DNA of 64,000 nucleotides from Bacteroidia bacterium (lineage in GTDB: Bacteria; Bacteroidota; Bacteroidia; Chitinophagales; UBA2359): assembly GCA_030427245.1 (NCBI GenBank), contig JAUHXA010000010.1, forward strand, positions 62,001 to 126,000. Reading direction: 5' to 3'. The position numbers and the translations under genes are program-made. The notes under the pieces are model-generated. The model ran no database searches and had not been told where the DNA came from. It saw only the letters and a list, made by a program, of their open reading frames with translations. Shown piece after piece: positions 37,901 through 44,800 of the stretch. The stretch's first letter is position 1; every line of letters begins with the position of its first letter.

Positions 37901-40389
37901 GAAACAATGTGCATCTCGAAACAGCGGGTATTTATCACGTCACTCAAACGCTGAACGATTGTGAAAGTGAGGTTTTGGAGATTGAAGTGACCGAAGCGGA
38001 TTTGGTATGTTTGGGAGATTGCCCCGATAATTTGGTGCAAAATTTCAGCTTTGAAGAATACGACAACTGCCCTGAATTTGCAGGAGACATCAGAGAAGCC
38101 GACTTCTGGCGTTCACCCATTGGCACAGCCGAAAGAGCCGATTACTTCAATGACTGCAATCCGACAACCAACAATTACGGTACGCCTCAAAACATAGTTG
38201 GAACGCAAACTGCTTTTGAAGGCGTTTCTTATGCTGGTTTGAAGGCTTACAACCAAGCCAACAACGATTTGATTAGTCGAGAGTACATTCAAACACAGTT
38301 AAATTCTACTTTGATTGAAGGGCAAAGCTATTGTGTTTCTATGCAAGTGAGCCTTGCCGAAAACAGCCAATTTGCGATAGACAATTTGGGAATCTATTTT
38401 TCTGAAAATCAAATAATGGGCAGTGACATTGAAGATATTTTAGAGCCTCAAATCGAACACCAAGGTTTTTTGGAAGACACAGAAAATTGGATGGAAGTCA
38501 AAGGCACATTCACCGCTACATCTGGGCTGCAATATTTAGCAATCGGCAATTTCGCATTGAACAGCGGTGTGAAAGAGGTCAATTCAACCGGCAATGGAGA
38601 GGCGTATTACTACATTGACTTCATAGATATACGTCCGACCAATGAGATAGAAAGTTTGCTGGCCTTCGATGAGAATGGAGAACAACTCAATACCGAAAGC
38701 AATACCATTGTGATTTGCCCTGACGAAACCATTCGCTTGGAAGCGACTACAACAACGACCAATTTTTCTTGTGATTTGGGATGGATTGAAGCCCTAACAG
38801 ACACCATTCACCAAATGAGCTACACCATTCAACCTACACAAGATACGACTGTTTACCACTTTTGGGTCAGCAATGGCTTGTGTGAAGTGGCAGATAGTTT
38901 GGTGGTAATTTTGGGAGATGTGGGAAGTGATGGAGATTGTGCATTGTCGGTGTGTCCACAGATACAAGAACTGACCAGTTTGCTGCAAAACTTGGAATTG
39001 AGTATTCCTTATCAAATGAATGAAATAGAAGTAGATTTGACGCAAGAAGTCGGCGGTCAGCTGCTGCAATTGGCACAAACAATTGAAGGATTTGACGAAG
39101 GTTTGTTGGCTGGTTTTGAAGTGAATATGGTGGCAGGAAGTTTGCAGACCGAGATGAATCCAGCATATCTTGAATTCCATCCCAATCGCATTGTTTACAA
39201 CAATTCTGACCCGTCCAACTATGCCTATATCGGACAAGACCAACTCACCTACACGCTTACTTTTCCTTCGTGTGGTACGGTGACTCGAAGTTTGACGATA
39301 GACTTTTTATGCCCTGATTTTGAAGTAAATGAACCTAGTAGCGATTGCCAAACTGCTTTTTTCCGATTGACCAACCCAACCATGTTTGTTTTTCCAAACA
39401 ACACCATCAACCTCATTGAAGCCAGTAATTTGGGATGGTCGTATCAATACAAAATTGAAGGAGAAAACAGTGATTGGATGGCTGCAAGTGAGGAAACTTT
39501 CTTGGAAACAAATGACAATTACACTGTTTTGTTGCGCATCGTAAAAGCCAATTCGAATCCAATTGAACCGATTTTTCAAGGCAGCTATGCCGAAACCTGC
39601 GGAGTTTCTATCGCTACACCTTCATTGGAAGGAATGACGGTGGGCATTGTAGAACGGTGTTTGGAAGATGGAAGCGTAGAATTGACAATCGCAACAGAGG
39701 GTTTGGACGAACCTGAAAACTTTGTTTTTGAGTGGTCGACAGGAGAAACGACACAGCAAATCGTTGTCAGTCCGCCGTTTGACGAAAGTTATTGGGTCGA
39801 AGCCCTGAGAATAAACGATGGATGTAGAGGAATAGATTCGGTTTTCCATATCGGACCACCAGATGTCTTCATCGAATACACCGATAAGAGTCGTTGTGTG
39901 GCAACGATTGGTATTCGCAATTCTATTCCGCAAAGCATCACCTGCTATAACGAACAGATTCCAGAAGAAGATTGCTGGTGGAATCAAGCAGAACAGGCCT
40001 ACAAATGTGAAATCAACCTCTGGGAAACTACTTCCGAAATGGCTTATGTGGTCGTGAACGACTTCAAAGGTTGTACCGACAGTGTAGCATTGTTTACCTG
40101 TCTACCTGATATCCATGTCGTCAAACCCAATCCTTCTAAGCGCCTGTTTACCATAGAGCTAACAGGTATTCCGATTCAAACGCCCATTCGATACTATGTC
40201 TATGATATAAGTGGTCGAATGGTTATGAGTTCGGACAACCTTCAAGGTTCTGGTAAACAACCTCTGGAGAATTGGCGGACGGTGAATATTGATTTGGATG
40301 AGCGTTTTGTGAGCGGAATGTATTTTGTGCAGTTTTCTGTGGAGGATTGGGCAGAGCCTTTGAGGACGAAGTTGGTGAAGGGGGAGTAA
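25990..40389 (+). CDS. Giant secreted multi-domain protein (4799 residues) with beta-helix blocks and T9SS sorting domain
   Basis: Signal peptide (ITLCFCLLLLLLSFNTNALS), then two N-terminal sugar- or peptide-binding-like sandwiches (to ~325). Three CSLREAI-like blocks (VTTTEDNGNN...VGSLRAAIKCAN at about 327, 727 and 2632) each lead into a right-handed parallel beta-helix made of NxIGTDxxGT and LISGNxxxGI coils (about 330-640, 730-1530, 2640-3390). Between them are Ig-like WSTGE...YSVTVTDxxGC repeats (about 1550-1840) and a choice-of-anchor L-like domain (about 2320-2550). Later come a PPC-like sandwich (about 3670-3820), a carbohydrate-binding-like NFSFEEYDNCP domain (about 4010-4220) and a T9SS type A tail (VVKPNPSKRLFTIEL...). 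Probably a cell-surface or released adhesin or polysaccharide-binding protein. Domain edges are approximate. Confidence 0.9.
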   Translation: MNKTITLCFCLLLLLLSFNTNALSANFYTPFEEEAAIPLLLQVPPANDVCSAAISLDPLTAQEYGIYFNTGATSDASESLPDCFADGALNNTVWFTFTGDGNAYNMTVTDCNSSSFVLSDSQMAIFEGTDCNSLTELDCSEDYNATDFYSQITLPTTDGTSYYLMVDGYEGDTGDFCIDASMIFTGSNCETAEVINTNPFFFDSGITSTCGSGDDYNSTDVNCNSANFYMNGDDFVYSFTLDTDGCYSFDLENTDDWMGMFILNGCPDASNTNCIANTNNAGNPDSIVLDLAEGTYYIVISRNPDGVSPPSGQCGNYQLLIQECSIFTCAPESDGTIFVTTTEDNGNNDFPTVGSLRAAIKCANETTGANNIHFNLTGTAPFIFNLPQVLPQLTDNATIIDATTQTDFELGDIIIDGTDAIIGGEDGFDIQQADGIEFYGLVIQNFPDDAIRMSGASNVIIHNNILINNGLNSTHGNGIYIEGGSEFVTIQNNYIGYDPINDIAAGNSREGIQIQNSGNVTIGSSIDYSFGNVIAGNGEEGIWIHNSSIGIEIMHNYIGTNAESDNGLGNGNSGILIQNSNFIPLYSNIIAYNQGYGLEVNSTSNEVTFSSGSIFCNTDGGIFMETGGSLNESPPSITTASPSIIEGTAQPNENIEIYIHNHETCTENTTCQGKTSFANTTADASTGEWSIDLSSANLTEGIQISALATNSSNNTSEFSTCTTITTSTCSPDDNGNIYVTTLSDNGDNDNPPVGSLRAAIICANETSGPNHIYLDTNSIPTDGPYLIQPLTELPSLTDAQTYIDFAYTDNTSTGYVELDGSLLDSSVDTQAKGLTLQGDSSEICGFYIHSFPDDGVFIDGCDGCKIGSPGKGNIIAGNGTVNSPFGEQIYVFNADNINIIDNLIGTNLIGDDFSDYPSGEASEGVFVENSSNVVIGGDDADWGNTISGNTGNGVWLEGSENVVLKNNFIGTNAEGTAAIGNTVHGIRISDTFNPTIGGEGMGNVISGNEQSGLYLEGAANTSVIINNKIGTDLDGTFAIANGDRGIYMENVHDIFIEGDNLISGNSHDGIWVGDASFNVQVTGNKVGTDATGTASILNGCNGISISAANEVLIGDLDERNLISGNNQTGIWIGDASDNITVFFNYIGTDISGTFALPNGEEGIEIDSSNNVAIDTNIISGNNSDGILIHNNSEFPLIFGNTIGANAGGSEALSNNSHGVNITQSYRVEMTKNLISGNGWDGIHIGNGANLTFVYENKIGTDITGTFIIGNGLEDSDSEGDGIAIKGAYQIAIADNLISGNRDGIDLSFMATEVELVDNKIGIDITEENTLGNTESGIKIDSSAITLVRGNIIGGNGETGILVENASNNTTIKSNFIGVSEDGTMDLANGTLGIEIWNSINTKITNNQNQTDGNTIANHTIGIGVYGSSDSTTIHLNSIYCNTHTGIDIGTDNPTPNLPFITKATPIQITGTADTNTTIELFLHNDTACNGVPCQGKTFIGTTTTDNEGNWTINSSNFIQPLTVGQNITATATFNGNTSEFTECLQVCPTIEPIITGETAFCEWNFTTLTVNDFSDFVAEYFWSTGENSQAIEVSESGIYTVTVSDGGICSGTTSIEVMQNTNPIVTIFSPNGTQFCLGSSLTLFVDVLSTSNIVAYEWSTGESGQNIAVSEGGIFTLTVTDNNNCSASTSIFIEEYESPTLLIDGDLEFCSGESTLLSTNETYISYLWSNGLQTPSIEVTAQGFYSLIVTDENGCSAEKDVFVVENNLPSVLIEGENMLCDPSILLNAFTSQGSGEYFYKWSTGDTEKEIIVTETGTYSVTVNDSKGCSSMDEHLVEACIEDCDVIPYFVLQDTICTSVFLTFSELLTDSTTTGGIWEITYPDGTIVQPTDDVLTFPQIGIYTLVYFVSSSICNDSHTEIIYAGFPDEPFWSLEGGNNDICETNIPIAVFPDNEGGYWCCEGFENCNATDESCFTIIDDQMYFAPTSNSNAIESYELSYVTTFENCSSHSTKTVNIYAQPSAPEVSTSTTTFCLGEITDAFINITAPSQFPNQLFTFNIYDESGNLLIEGVKFNEDVVDVTGLLTSIGTHTFWVKTINGACESEAVDVSFLVESCSSEFTAIDDNYTTCTNTPITFTPLENDLGECLEIIGLMVSGENITLEQIGNEITYTPATDFLGTIDFEYILTDCLGQIDTALVTIEVLETTLIEAVNDTVYIWVLANPLIDNTSYVVSFNILENDKGDGIRLIDIDYDDTFLGESMTFSENGTVVFHPTEGEAGMSLINYTIEGNGCQNSTVTSTGTIHLHIHPHLEFLDEANKANQMVETILGMCVPYENVTLTGTSMSYSQVTDSHLSDAESHGLADMNNLPFTDGIILSTGNALDGMLSPNTTGSLGTNNGLDGDADLMTDETETFDATSLEFDFTAISESISFRYWFGSEEYPEWIESQFKDRMAIFISGGQFTDPLNIATLADGTAVGVETVNQNTNSDFFQWNEYGALPQYDGFTTALEAIATGLTLGETYHIKIVIADVGDAEYDSGIFIEANMDFNDLEFVVSDDATINLGDTFKLSAEVLNTTANVTYEWTPTQTLDNPNIANPTASPTETTTYKVSATIGDCSWTSFVTITVIDNPVPCTSDNGIIYVTTTEDNGDDNNPIVGSLRAAILCANADPDLDLIHFNITNQAAPYIIQPTQTTLPALEDEGIVIDATTQLDWEMGKVELDGSRLIEEGEIGLTNIRGFQIYVEQCAIYGFYLHDFTNHGIVSYSPFTQIGAANKGNVFNRIEFPITMDGAAFSKIQGNYIGTNPLGTAFTGEGSNGGIGINNSELVWIGGETEAEGNVISGNTSILSLNSSPNSFVQNNRIGTDITGSFVIGNQGHLLIASDSVSIVNNLISGNETSTATVWIQNATGGIIEGNKFGTDITGNMLFGNLARGITIENSSNISIGSPSSDFRQVFAGNGTAILLKTCDNITLQGNAIGTDIAGIQDFGNDTHGLVIDNSTNILVGGSMEGEGNLISANGSNGVVITDNSSEVYIEGNKIGTDITGKENFGNGREGILIDNAQNIYIGSSEGGRNLISGNLEGIRIANKSQNIFMVNNKVGTDIDGEFAIPNQEDGIDIDTTTFNLFVGDAETEIGNLISGNGQDGIDLHGAIDVYIGFNIIGLTQSQNEILPNEESGIDLELSENITIEQNTLAGNTAHGLLVQGGATSLKCSNNFIGTNSLQETGLGNQKEGILVLYTAPNTANENNEITNNTIAYNAFSAIQINFAQHFLISENSIFCNEGGGILLRDGANNNHSSPIITNVAINQIEGTAMASDVIEVFAEDVSCADCQGKIYLGTTIANDLGDWELNAPFDSNLVLTNGMNITATAITNEHHTSEFADCKAVVNVPCEGLSAGVLSFIEPYVCFGNTIGGEIPIEASDFTLREGDVLGYVLQDGSGNVLAYRTDNANFGFADIEGPGGAYNTEYFVMAIAGLGNGSGEVDLTGECIDRSNSFAVVFLEEIILNTNVLCQDNEQFQIEVSLSGGLPDYIDDATYQLTEYEGDIFTGQTVIVGPFDSQEIIELEATDGNGCFSSVEIQNYSLAIFVGVLDITNDTIIISEGESVQLVAQVLGSNVVNYNWTPTEDLSFPQIPSVTATPDTSRTYTVEVLINNNCSLTANITILVLPTANDCVDAILPCDNEPIQYNSGGEGIEEIAGKPEQGCLANGGEHYSTWVRLQIDNSTPDNEALTFTISPNDGQKDYDFVLYKSADCSSLGAPIRCSFADSDQTGLNLEDTDTEDQDNGFASYVEVNGGEVYYLMIDNFSGNFQGFTLEWTNPNVAFNCEPTPECLAEGGELSLNKQNYCDESNIVATLIGENTDFLTTYLFLTEDSIIVSNPEIGVYCLVALNYPPDVVVDDYTTIEEIEEAVAAGVCMDLSNIVCFEVLEVPPPPTFDSKHCDHEILHGDVIALADADIRWYAADTLFTIGNNVHLETAGIYHVTQTLNDCESEVLEIEVTEADLVCLGDCPDNLVQNFSFEEYDNCPEFAGDIREADFWRSPIGTAERADYFNDCNPTTNNYGTPQNIVGTQTAFEGVSYAGLKAYNQANNDLISREYIQTQLNSTLIEGQSYCVSMQVSLAENSQFAIDNLGIYFSENQIMGSDIEDILEPQIEHQGFLEDTENWMEVKGTFTATSGLQYLAIGNFALNSGVKEVNSTGNGEAYYYIDFIDIRPTNEIESLLAFDENGEQLNTESNTIVICPDETIRLEATTTTTNFSCDLGWIEALTDTIHQMSYTIQPTQDTTVYHFWVSNGLCEVADSLVVILGDVGSDGDCALSVCPQIQELTSLLQNLELSIPYQMNEIEVDLTQEVGGQLLQLAQTIEGFDEGLLAGFEVNMVAGSLQTEMNPAYLEFHPNRIVYNNSDPSNYAYIGQDQLTYTLTFPSCGTVTRSLTIDFLCPDFEVNEPSSDCQTAFFRLTNPTMFVFPNNTINLIEASNLGWSYQYKIEGENSDWMAASEETFLETNDNYTVLLRIVKANSNPIEPIFQGSYAETCGVSIATPSLEGMTVGIVERCLEDGSVELTIATEGLDEPENFVFEWSTGETTQQIVVSPPFDESYWVEALRINDGCRGIDSVFHIGPPDVFIEYTDKSRCVATIGIRNSIPQSITCYNEQIPEEDCWWNQAEQAYKCEINLWETTSEMAYVVVNDFKGCTDSVALFTCLPDIHVVKPNPSKRLFTIELTGIPIQTPIRYYVYDISGRMVMSSDNLQGSGKQPLENWRTVNIDLDERFVSGMYFVQFSVEDWAEPLRTKLVKGE

Positions 40390-40418
40390 ATTTTGTTACT
40401 ATTCAACATCTTTTTTGA

Positions 40419-40445
40419 AATTGTCGCATCAGTGATGCGACAATT
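40419..40445. terminator. Hairpin between convergent giant and NACHT genes
   Basis: Perfect 13-bp arms AATTGTCGCATCA / TGATGCGACAATT around one base, preceded by a T-run on the plus strand. It is placed to end transcripts from both sides. Confidence 0.7.
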
Positions 40446-40473
40446 GAAAGGATGATTATAGAGAACTCTTTAT

Positions 40474-43350
40474 TCATGGCTTGGGTTTATCTTCCTCAAT
40501 TATCGTCAAATCCAGTAATTCTTTCTTCAATTCATTTTTTTGAAAATCAGATAATTGATTTGGAGAAACTCTTAGTATTCTTAACTTTTTTAGCGAATAA
40601 AGTGGGGACAAATCTTGAACTTTAATATCACGTATATGTAATTCATCAAGCTCCTTGAGGTTTTTAATAAAATCAAAATTTTGAATCAGAGTATTGGATA
40701 TATCCAAATGCACCAGCTTTATCAATTTACTTATTGGCTGTAAATCTTTAATTCTAAGGTTACCTAGAGATAAACCAATTAGCTTTTCAAGTTTAGATAA
40801 GCTACTTATTTCAGTAATATTTGTCGAAGCAATATTCAAAATTTCTAATTTCTTCAAATGACTTAGGCATTCTATGCTATTTATTTTTGTATCATTTAAA
40901 TATAATTTTTTCAGTGCTTTTAGCTCTCTTAGAAGTTGTATATCTTCAATTGGAGTCACTTGTATAGCAAGCATTTTTAGCTTTTTTAATGCAGAAATAT
41001 TAGGGATTATAGTAATAAAATCGCTATTGATTAATAATTCTTCTAAGGACAGAATTTCTTCTATTTTAGTAAAATCTTTTACTCCTGTATTATAAACCCA
41101 TAATTTCCTTAGGTTTTTTATCCTATCTAAAATTTTCAAGTTTTTAATAAGCCTATTTCCTCCTAGCCCTATATCTCCTCCTAAAACTAATGTGTTTTTC
41201 AAATCATATTTGATAAATTCATTATTAAATGTACAGTCAACTAGTTTACAGTTTTCAAAACCAATCGTATTCATAAAAGAAGTGCTACTGAAACCCACTT
41301 CATAAAAATCACATCCATAAAACTGTATGTCTCTTGGAATTTTTCTTCTGTGATGAGAAAGAATCTTTATTACTCGAACTGCATTTGTTTCTATCCATTT
41401 ATTATTTTTCTTTCGATTTTTAGAAGTTTGTACTAATTTTAATAAGAATTTTTGATTCGGATTTCCTTCTTTTATAAAATCTAATATTTCATTTCTGTAT
41501 TTTCTCTTACCAAATTCAGCAATTTTTTCTGTATTGATTTCATGTATAAGCACTTGTGATATAAGATAATCTTGAAACGATTTGTGAGAAAAACTAAAAC
41601 ACTTTTCTCCGCTTGGAACCAACAAAGACAATTTCAGAAATTCATTTAATATGGCTTTATAAGCTGATTCAGACTTTGGCGTTTCTATTTTTTTGATAAA
41701 TTTTCTTATCTGCTTAGAATCCTTCTTAATTTTTAAATTAAAACTTAAACTTTCATCATTTTGATAGGTCCATAAAGCAATTTCTTTGAGAATTTTTAAT
41801 TGTAGCTCACTGTTAATAATGGTATTATGATTCTTCTGACTTCGTTTAATCTCTTCCTTGATAACATATTCATAAATCTCTGAAGTAGTTATTTTAGTGA
41901 TAGATTTTCTTTGCTTTAATAAAGAGGGGAGATATTTAACAATAAAATACAATAAAACAGGGCGTTTAGCTAAATCATTTAAGTCATATTTTTCATGAAT
42001 ATTTCTTTGATATTCATCAGCTTTTAGTGGAACAGTTTCATTTAAATACTCCTGTGTTTGCTCCTTCGTTAAATATTGGGTATAAACTATTTGAGAATTT
42101 GATTCAAATGTATTTTCTATTTCCTTCATTGACTGAAAATATTCTAATCTTGTAGTTAAAATGATTTTCACATTAGGATAATCCGTAATTATTTTCTTAA
42201 TTTTCTGAAAGTGAGCAGTTTTCTGATTAGCACTACTCTGCTTAGTAATTTCGTCAAACCCATCTAATACAAGTATTAGATTTCCATTTTCTAGTTCTTG
42301 GCTAAACTTAAACCCATTGAATTTATCAATTCCTTCGTTTCTGCAAAAATTTATGATGAAGTGTATTAAATTACCTCCCGTATAATCATACAAAGGAATA
42401 TAAAGAGGAAAACGTACCTTCTCTTTATAATCTTTTATAATATTTACACTTTTCATACCTAAAAATTGAACAGCAAGCTCCCTCATTAAAAATTTAAGAA
42501 ATGTGGTTTTGCCTGTACCATATTCTCCAACAATTACTAATAAATTCCTGTTATTTTCTAACCATGATATCACATATCCATCCATAGAATTTTCAGATTT
42601 AATTCTATATTCTAAATCATTATTAGGATTTCTTGAGAGTGGGGAAATCAACTCTTTTTCTTTTCCGTCAATATGTAGATAATGTTTTATTTTTTTGAGA
42701 GTTCTTTCCCATTCTTTCACTTGAAATAATTGATATTCTTTCAGCTGAAAACTATAAGAATTTTGCTTTTGGTCTTCTTGATAGCGATAGTAAAAATCAG
42801 TAATTAGGATATTGGTTTCTAATGTAAAATTATAAATTGTTCTCTCTGATGGATTATTACTTTTTATCCATAAATTATAGAATATGTCATAAAATGCCTG
42901 TATTTCTTTTTGATATTTTTCTATGGAAGGACTTTCATAATGTAAGTTCACTAATGAAGTCGGTGTATCTACAAAATTATGCTTACAAAATGCAGTTTTA
43001 ATATTTTTAGCTCTTTCAGCATGAGTTATTTTAGAACTTCCCCAATGTTTATTAAATAACTCAATAACTTCGGGCAAACTCATTAATTCAACCCAACCTT
43101 TTTCATCAATATTTTTTTCACAACCATAATTAATTAAGGCATGTATATATATACTCTCAAATGAGTTTTCTAATTTTAATATATCTAGTTCTTGAAATAT
43201 TTTTGCAATTCTTCTATCCTTCTGTAAATTCTTTTTAGTGAATTTAAAAATTGTATTGACGGCTGATATTAAAAATTTTGCTATTTGGGCAGTTTCTAAA
43301 GGTGTCATAATATCATTATTTTTGGATAGTATTTGTTCTTCGTTTACCAT
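40474..43350 (-). CDS. NACHT ATPase with leucine-rich repeats (bacterial NLR-like)
   Basis: About 958 residues. An N-terminal ~230-residue helical part has no recognised fold. The NACHT core has Walker A VIVGEYGTGKTTFL (about 273-286), Walker B LILVLDGFDEI (about 358-368) and the NACHT sensor KIILTTRLEYF. Helical domains follow. After a short cysteine-containing beta stretch come about nine short leucine-rich repeats (LKKLEILNIASTNITEISSL type) to the end. This is the STAND/NLR plan; bacterial NACHT proteins of this kind are known to act in phage defence, so that role is inferred. The ATG at 43350 is preferred; an in-frame ATG at 43401 would add 17 residues. The DNA is clearly more AT-rich than its neighbours, suggesting transfer. 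Single gene with no partner. Confidence 0.85.
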   Translation of the reverse strand: MVNEEQILSKNNDIMTPLETAQIAKFLISAVNTIFKFTKKNLQKDRRIAKIFQELDILKLENSFESIYIHALINYGCEKNIDEKGWVELMSLPEVIELFNKHWGSSKITHAERAKNIKTAFCKHNFVDTPTSLVNLHYESPSIEKYQKEIQAFYDIFYNLWIKSNNPSERTIYNFTLETNILITDFYYRYQEDQKQNSYSFQLKEYQLFQVKEWERTLKKIKHYLHIDGKEKELISPLSRNPNNDLEYRIKSENSMDGYVISWLENNRNLLVIVGEYGTGKTTFLKFLMRELAVQFLGMKSVNIIKDYKEKVRFPLYIPLYDYTGGNLIHFIINFCRNEGIDKFNGFKFSQELENGNLILVLDGFDEITKQSSANQKTAHFQKIKKIITDYPNVKIILTTRLEYFQSMKEIENTFESNSQIVYTQYLTKEQTQEYLNETVPLKADEYQRNIHEKYDLNDLAKRPVLLYFIVKYLPSLLKQRKSITKITTSEIYEYVIKEEIKRSQKNHNTIINSELQLKILKEIALWTYQNDESLSFNLKIKKDSKQIRKFIKKIETPKSESAYKAILNEFLKLSLLVPSGEKCFSFSHKSFQDYLISQVLIHEINTEKIAEFGKRKYRNEILDFIKEGNPNQKFLLKLVQTSKNRKKNNKWIETNAVRVIKILSHHRRKIPRDIQFYGCDFYEVGFSSTSFMNTIGFENCKLVDCTFNNEFIKYDLKNTLVLGGDIGLGGNRLIKNLKILDRIKNLRKLWVYNTGVKDFTKIEEILSLEELLINSDFITIIPNISALKKLKMLAIQVTPIEDIQLLRELKALKKLYLNDTKINSIECLSHLKKLEILNIASTNITEISSLSKLEKLIGLSLGNLRIKDLQPISKLIKLVHLDISNTLIQNFDFIKNLKELDELHIRDIKVQDLSPLYSLKKLRILRVSPNQLSDFQKNELKKELLDLTIIEEDKPKP

Positions 43351-43419
43351 AATTAGGAATATTTTCTCTGTAAAATTCTTGAATCCACACACTAACAACA
43401 ATTACCCCACTAAATCAAT

Positions 43420-43503
43420 TCACTTCCTTTTCTTCAACCTATCAGGATTCGCCGCCAAAACCACCACTCCAAGCACATCCGTAGCATCAAAATCTTTCGG
43501 CAT
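43420..43503 (-). pseudogene. Possible gene-end remnant or 27-residue ORF
   Basis: Between the TPR gene and the NACHT gene an ATG-started frame of 27 codons encodes MPKDFDATDVLGVVVLAANP and a basic tail DRLKKRK. It reads like a real protein end and is less AT-rich than the NACHT gene. It may be the residue of a gene displaced by the NACHT insertion. Weak evidence. Confidence 0.2.
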
Positions 43504-43524
43504 TGCATCGAGCTATAAACCAGA

Positions 43525-44652
43525 CTACTCATACTGCATTCGGTGAAACATATACCCTTCATTGATTACCAAAGGATTTTCTGAAAACCACATTAAAAAC
43601 TCCTCAAACTCCTTTTCATTCGCTTCAAAATAAGCCTTGAATTCTTCGGTTGCTCCAAGCGCAAAAAGCCAATAATTGTACATTTCAAAATACCCCTCGT
43701 CTATCAGCTTTTTGTGCCAAGTAAACAAGATATTCGTGTAATCTTTGTGGTGTTCTTTTTCGTACCAATTGTTGATGAAGTCGGTGCGATATTGATGTAG
43801 TTTTTTGATACTTAGTGCCGTAGTATCCATTGCAGTAGTAGTACTATCCGAAAGCTCTGAAGCTGTAATACCAACAGTCATAATGGCTTCAAAGACCAAT
43901 GGAAAAGGAAGTTTGAACTCCTTTTTTTGCGCCCCTAATAAGCTTTCTACAGATATTTGCATTTTTTGGGCAAACTTAACATACATCGAAGTATCAGAAG
44001 TAATGTCAATAGATTGGTCGTAAGCACCAAATAGGGTTTCGCTAAATGCAAAAGAACGCTCCGAAGCAGGCTCTAAATTTCGGAAGAGCTCCCCATACAT
44101 GACCGCCCAAAGTCGCTCCGTTGTTTCGGAATAGATTTGAGCCGCCCGATAGTAATTAGGTGCATATTCAGGGTCCACCGCAATACCTTTTTCCCAATAG
44201 CGTAAAGCCGCATCGTAATCCTCTTGCAGTATCTGCATCATACCCATTTCGACATACAGCATCCCATCTTCAGGAAACAATTTCAAACCTTCTTCGTAGG
44301 TTTCTATCGCTTTTTTGGGCTGCCCATTGTAATCGTAACTGTTTCCGAGAAATTGAAAATACTGCCCCGTTCTATCCTTGGCTTTGATGAGTTTCTTGCC
44401 AATTTTAATCGAATTTTTGAAGTCCTTTTGAAGTGTATGAGCATATCCGATTTCGTAGAGATAAATGCTGTTACCAGGATCCAACTCCAAACATTCTTCC
44501 AACATTTCAATGGACTTTTCAATTTGCCCTTCGTCCATAAGGGCAATTGCCTCCGTTCCTAGTTTGTAGGCCTTTTCTTTGTCGGCAGTACTTTGGGCAA
44601 ATATTAGAGAGGTGGTAATAAATAAAATAGAGAACAGGATAAGGTTTTTCAT
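43525..44652 (-). CDS. TPR-repeat secreted protein
   Basis: 375 residues. Signal peptide (MKNLILFSILFITTSLIFAQ) followed by about five tetratricopeptide repeats over residues 20-190 (AIALMDEGQIEKSIEMLEEC, FLGNSYDYNGQPKKAIETYE, MGMMQILQEDYDAALRYWEK). A C-terminal helical part of ~180 residues contains FINNWYEKEHHKDYTNIL. Probably periplasmic, mediating protein contacts; partner unknown. Monocistronic. Confidence 0.8.
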   Translation of the reverse strand: MKNLILFSILFITTSLIFAQSTADKEKAYKLGTEAIALMDEGQIEKSIEMLEECLELDPGNSIYLYEIGYAHTLQKDFKNSIKIGKKLIKAKDRTGQYFQFLGNSYDYNGQPKKAIETYEEGLKLFPEDGMLYVEMGMMQILQEDYDAALRYWEKGIAVDPEYAPNYYRAAQIYSETTERLWAVMYGELFRNLEPASERSFAFSETLFGAYDQSIDITSDTSMYVKFAQKMQISVESLLGAQKKEFKLPFPLVFEAIMTVGITASELSDSTTTAMDTTALSIKKLHQYRTDFINNWYEKEHHKDYTNILFTWHKKLIDEGYFEMYNYWLFALGATEEFKAYFEANEKEFEEFLMWFSENPLVINEGYMFHRMQYE

Positions 44653-44800
44653 TGATGGTAAAATTTATAGGAAGAGTTATTGCTTCATGCACATTATACT
44701 GTAATATAGAGGATTTCGCTTGAAATAGAAACATTGTTTTTAACTTTTTAGTATTCAATAGACTTCAAAAGTTTCCAAATTTTTTAAAGTTTCATCTTTT

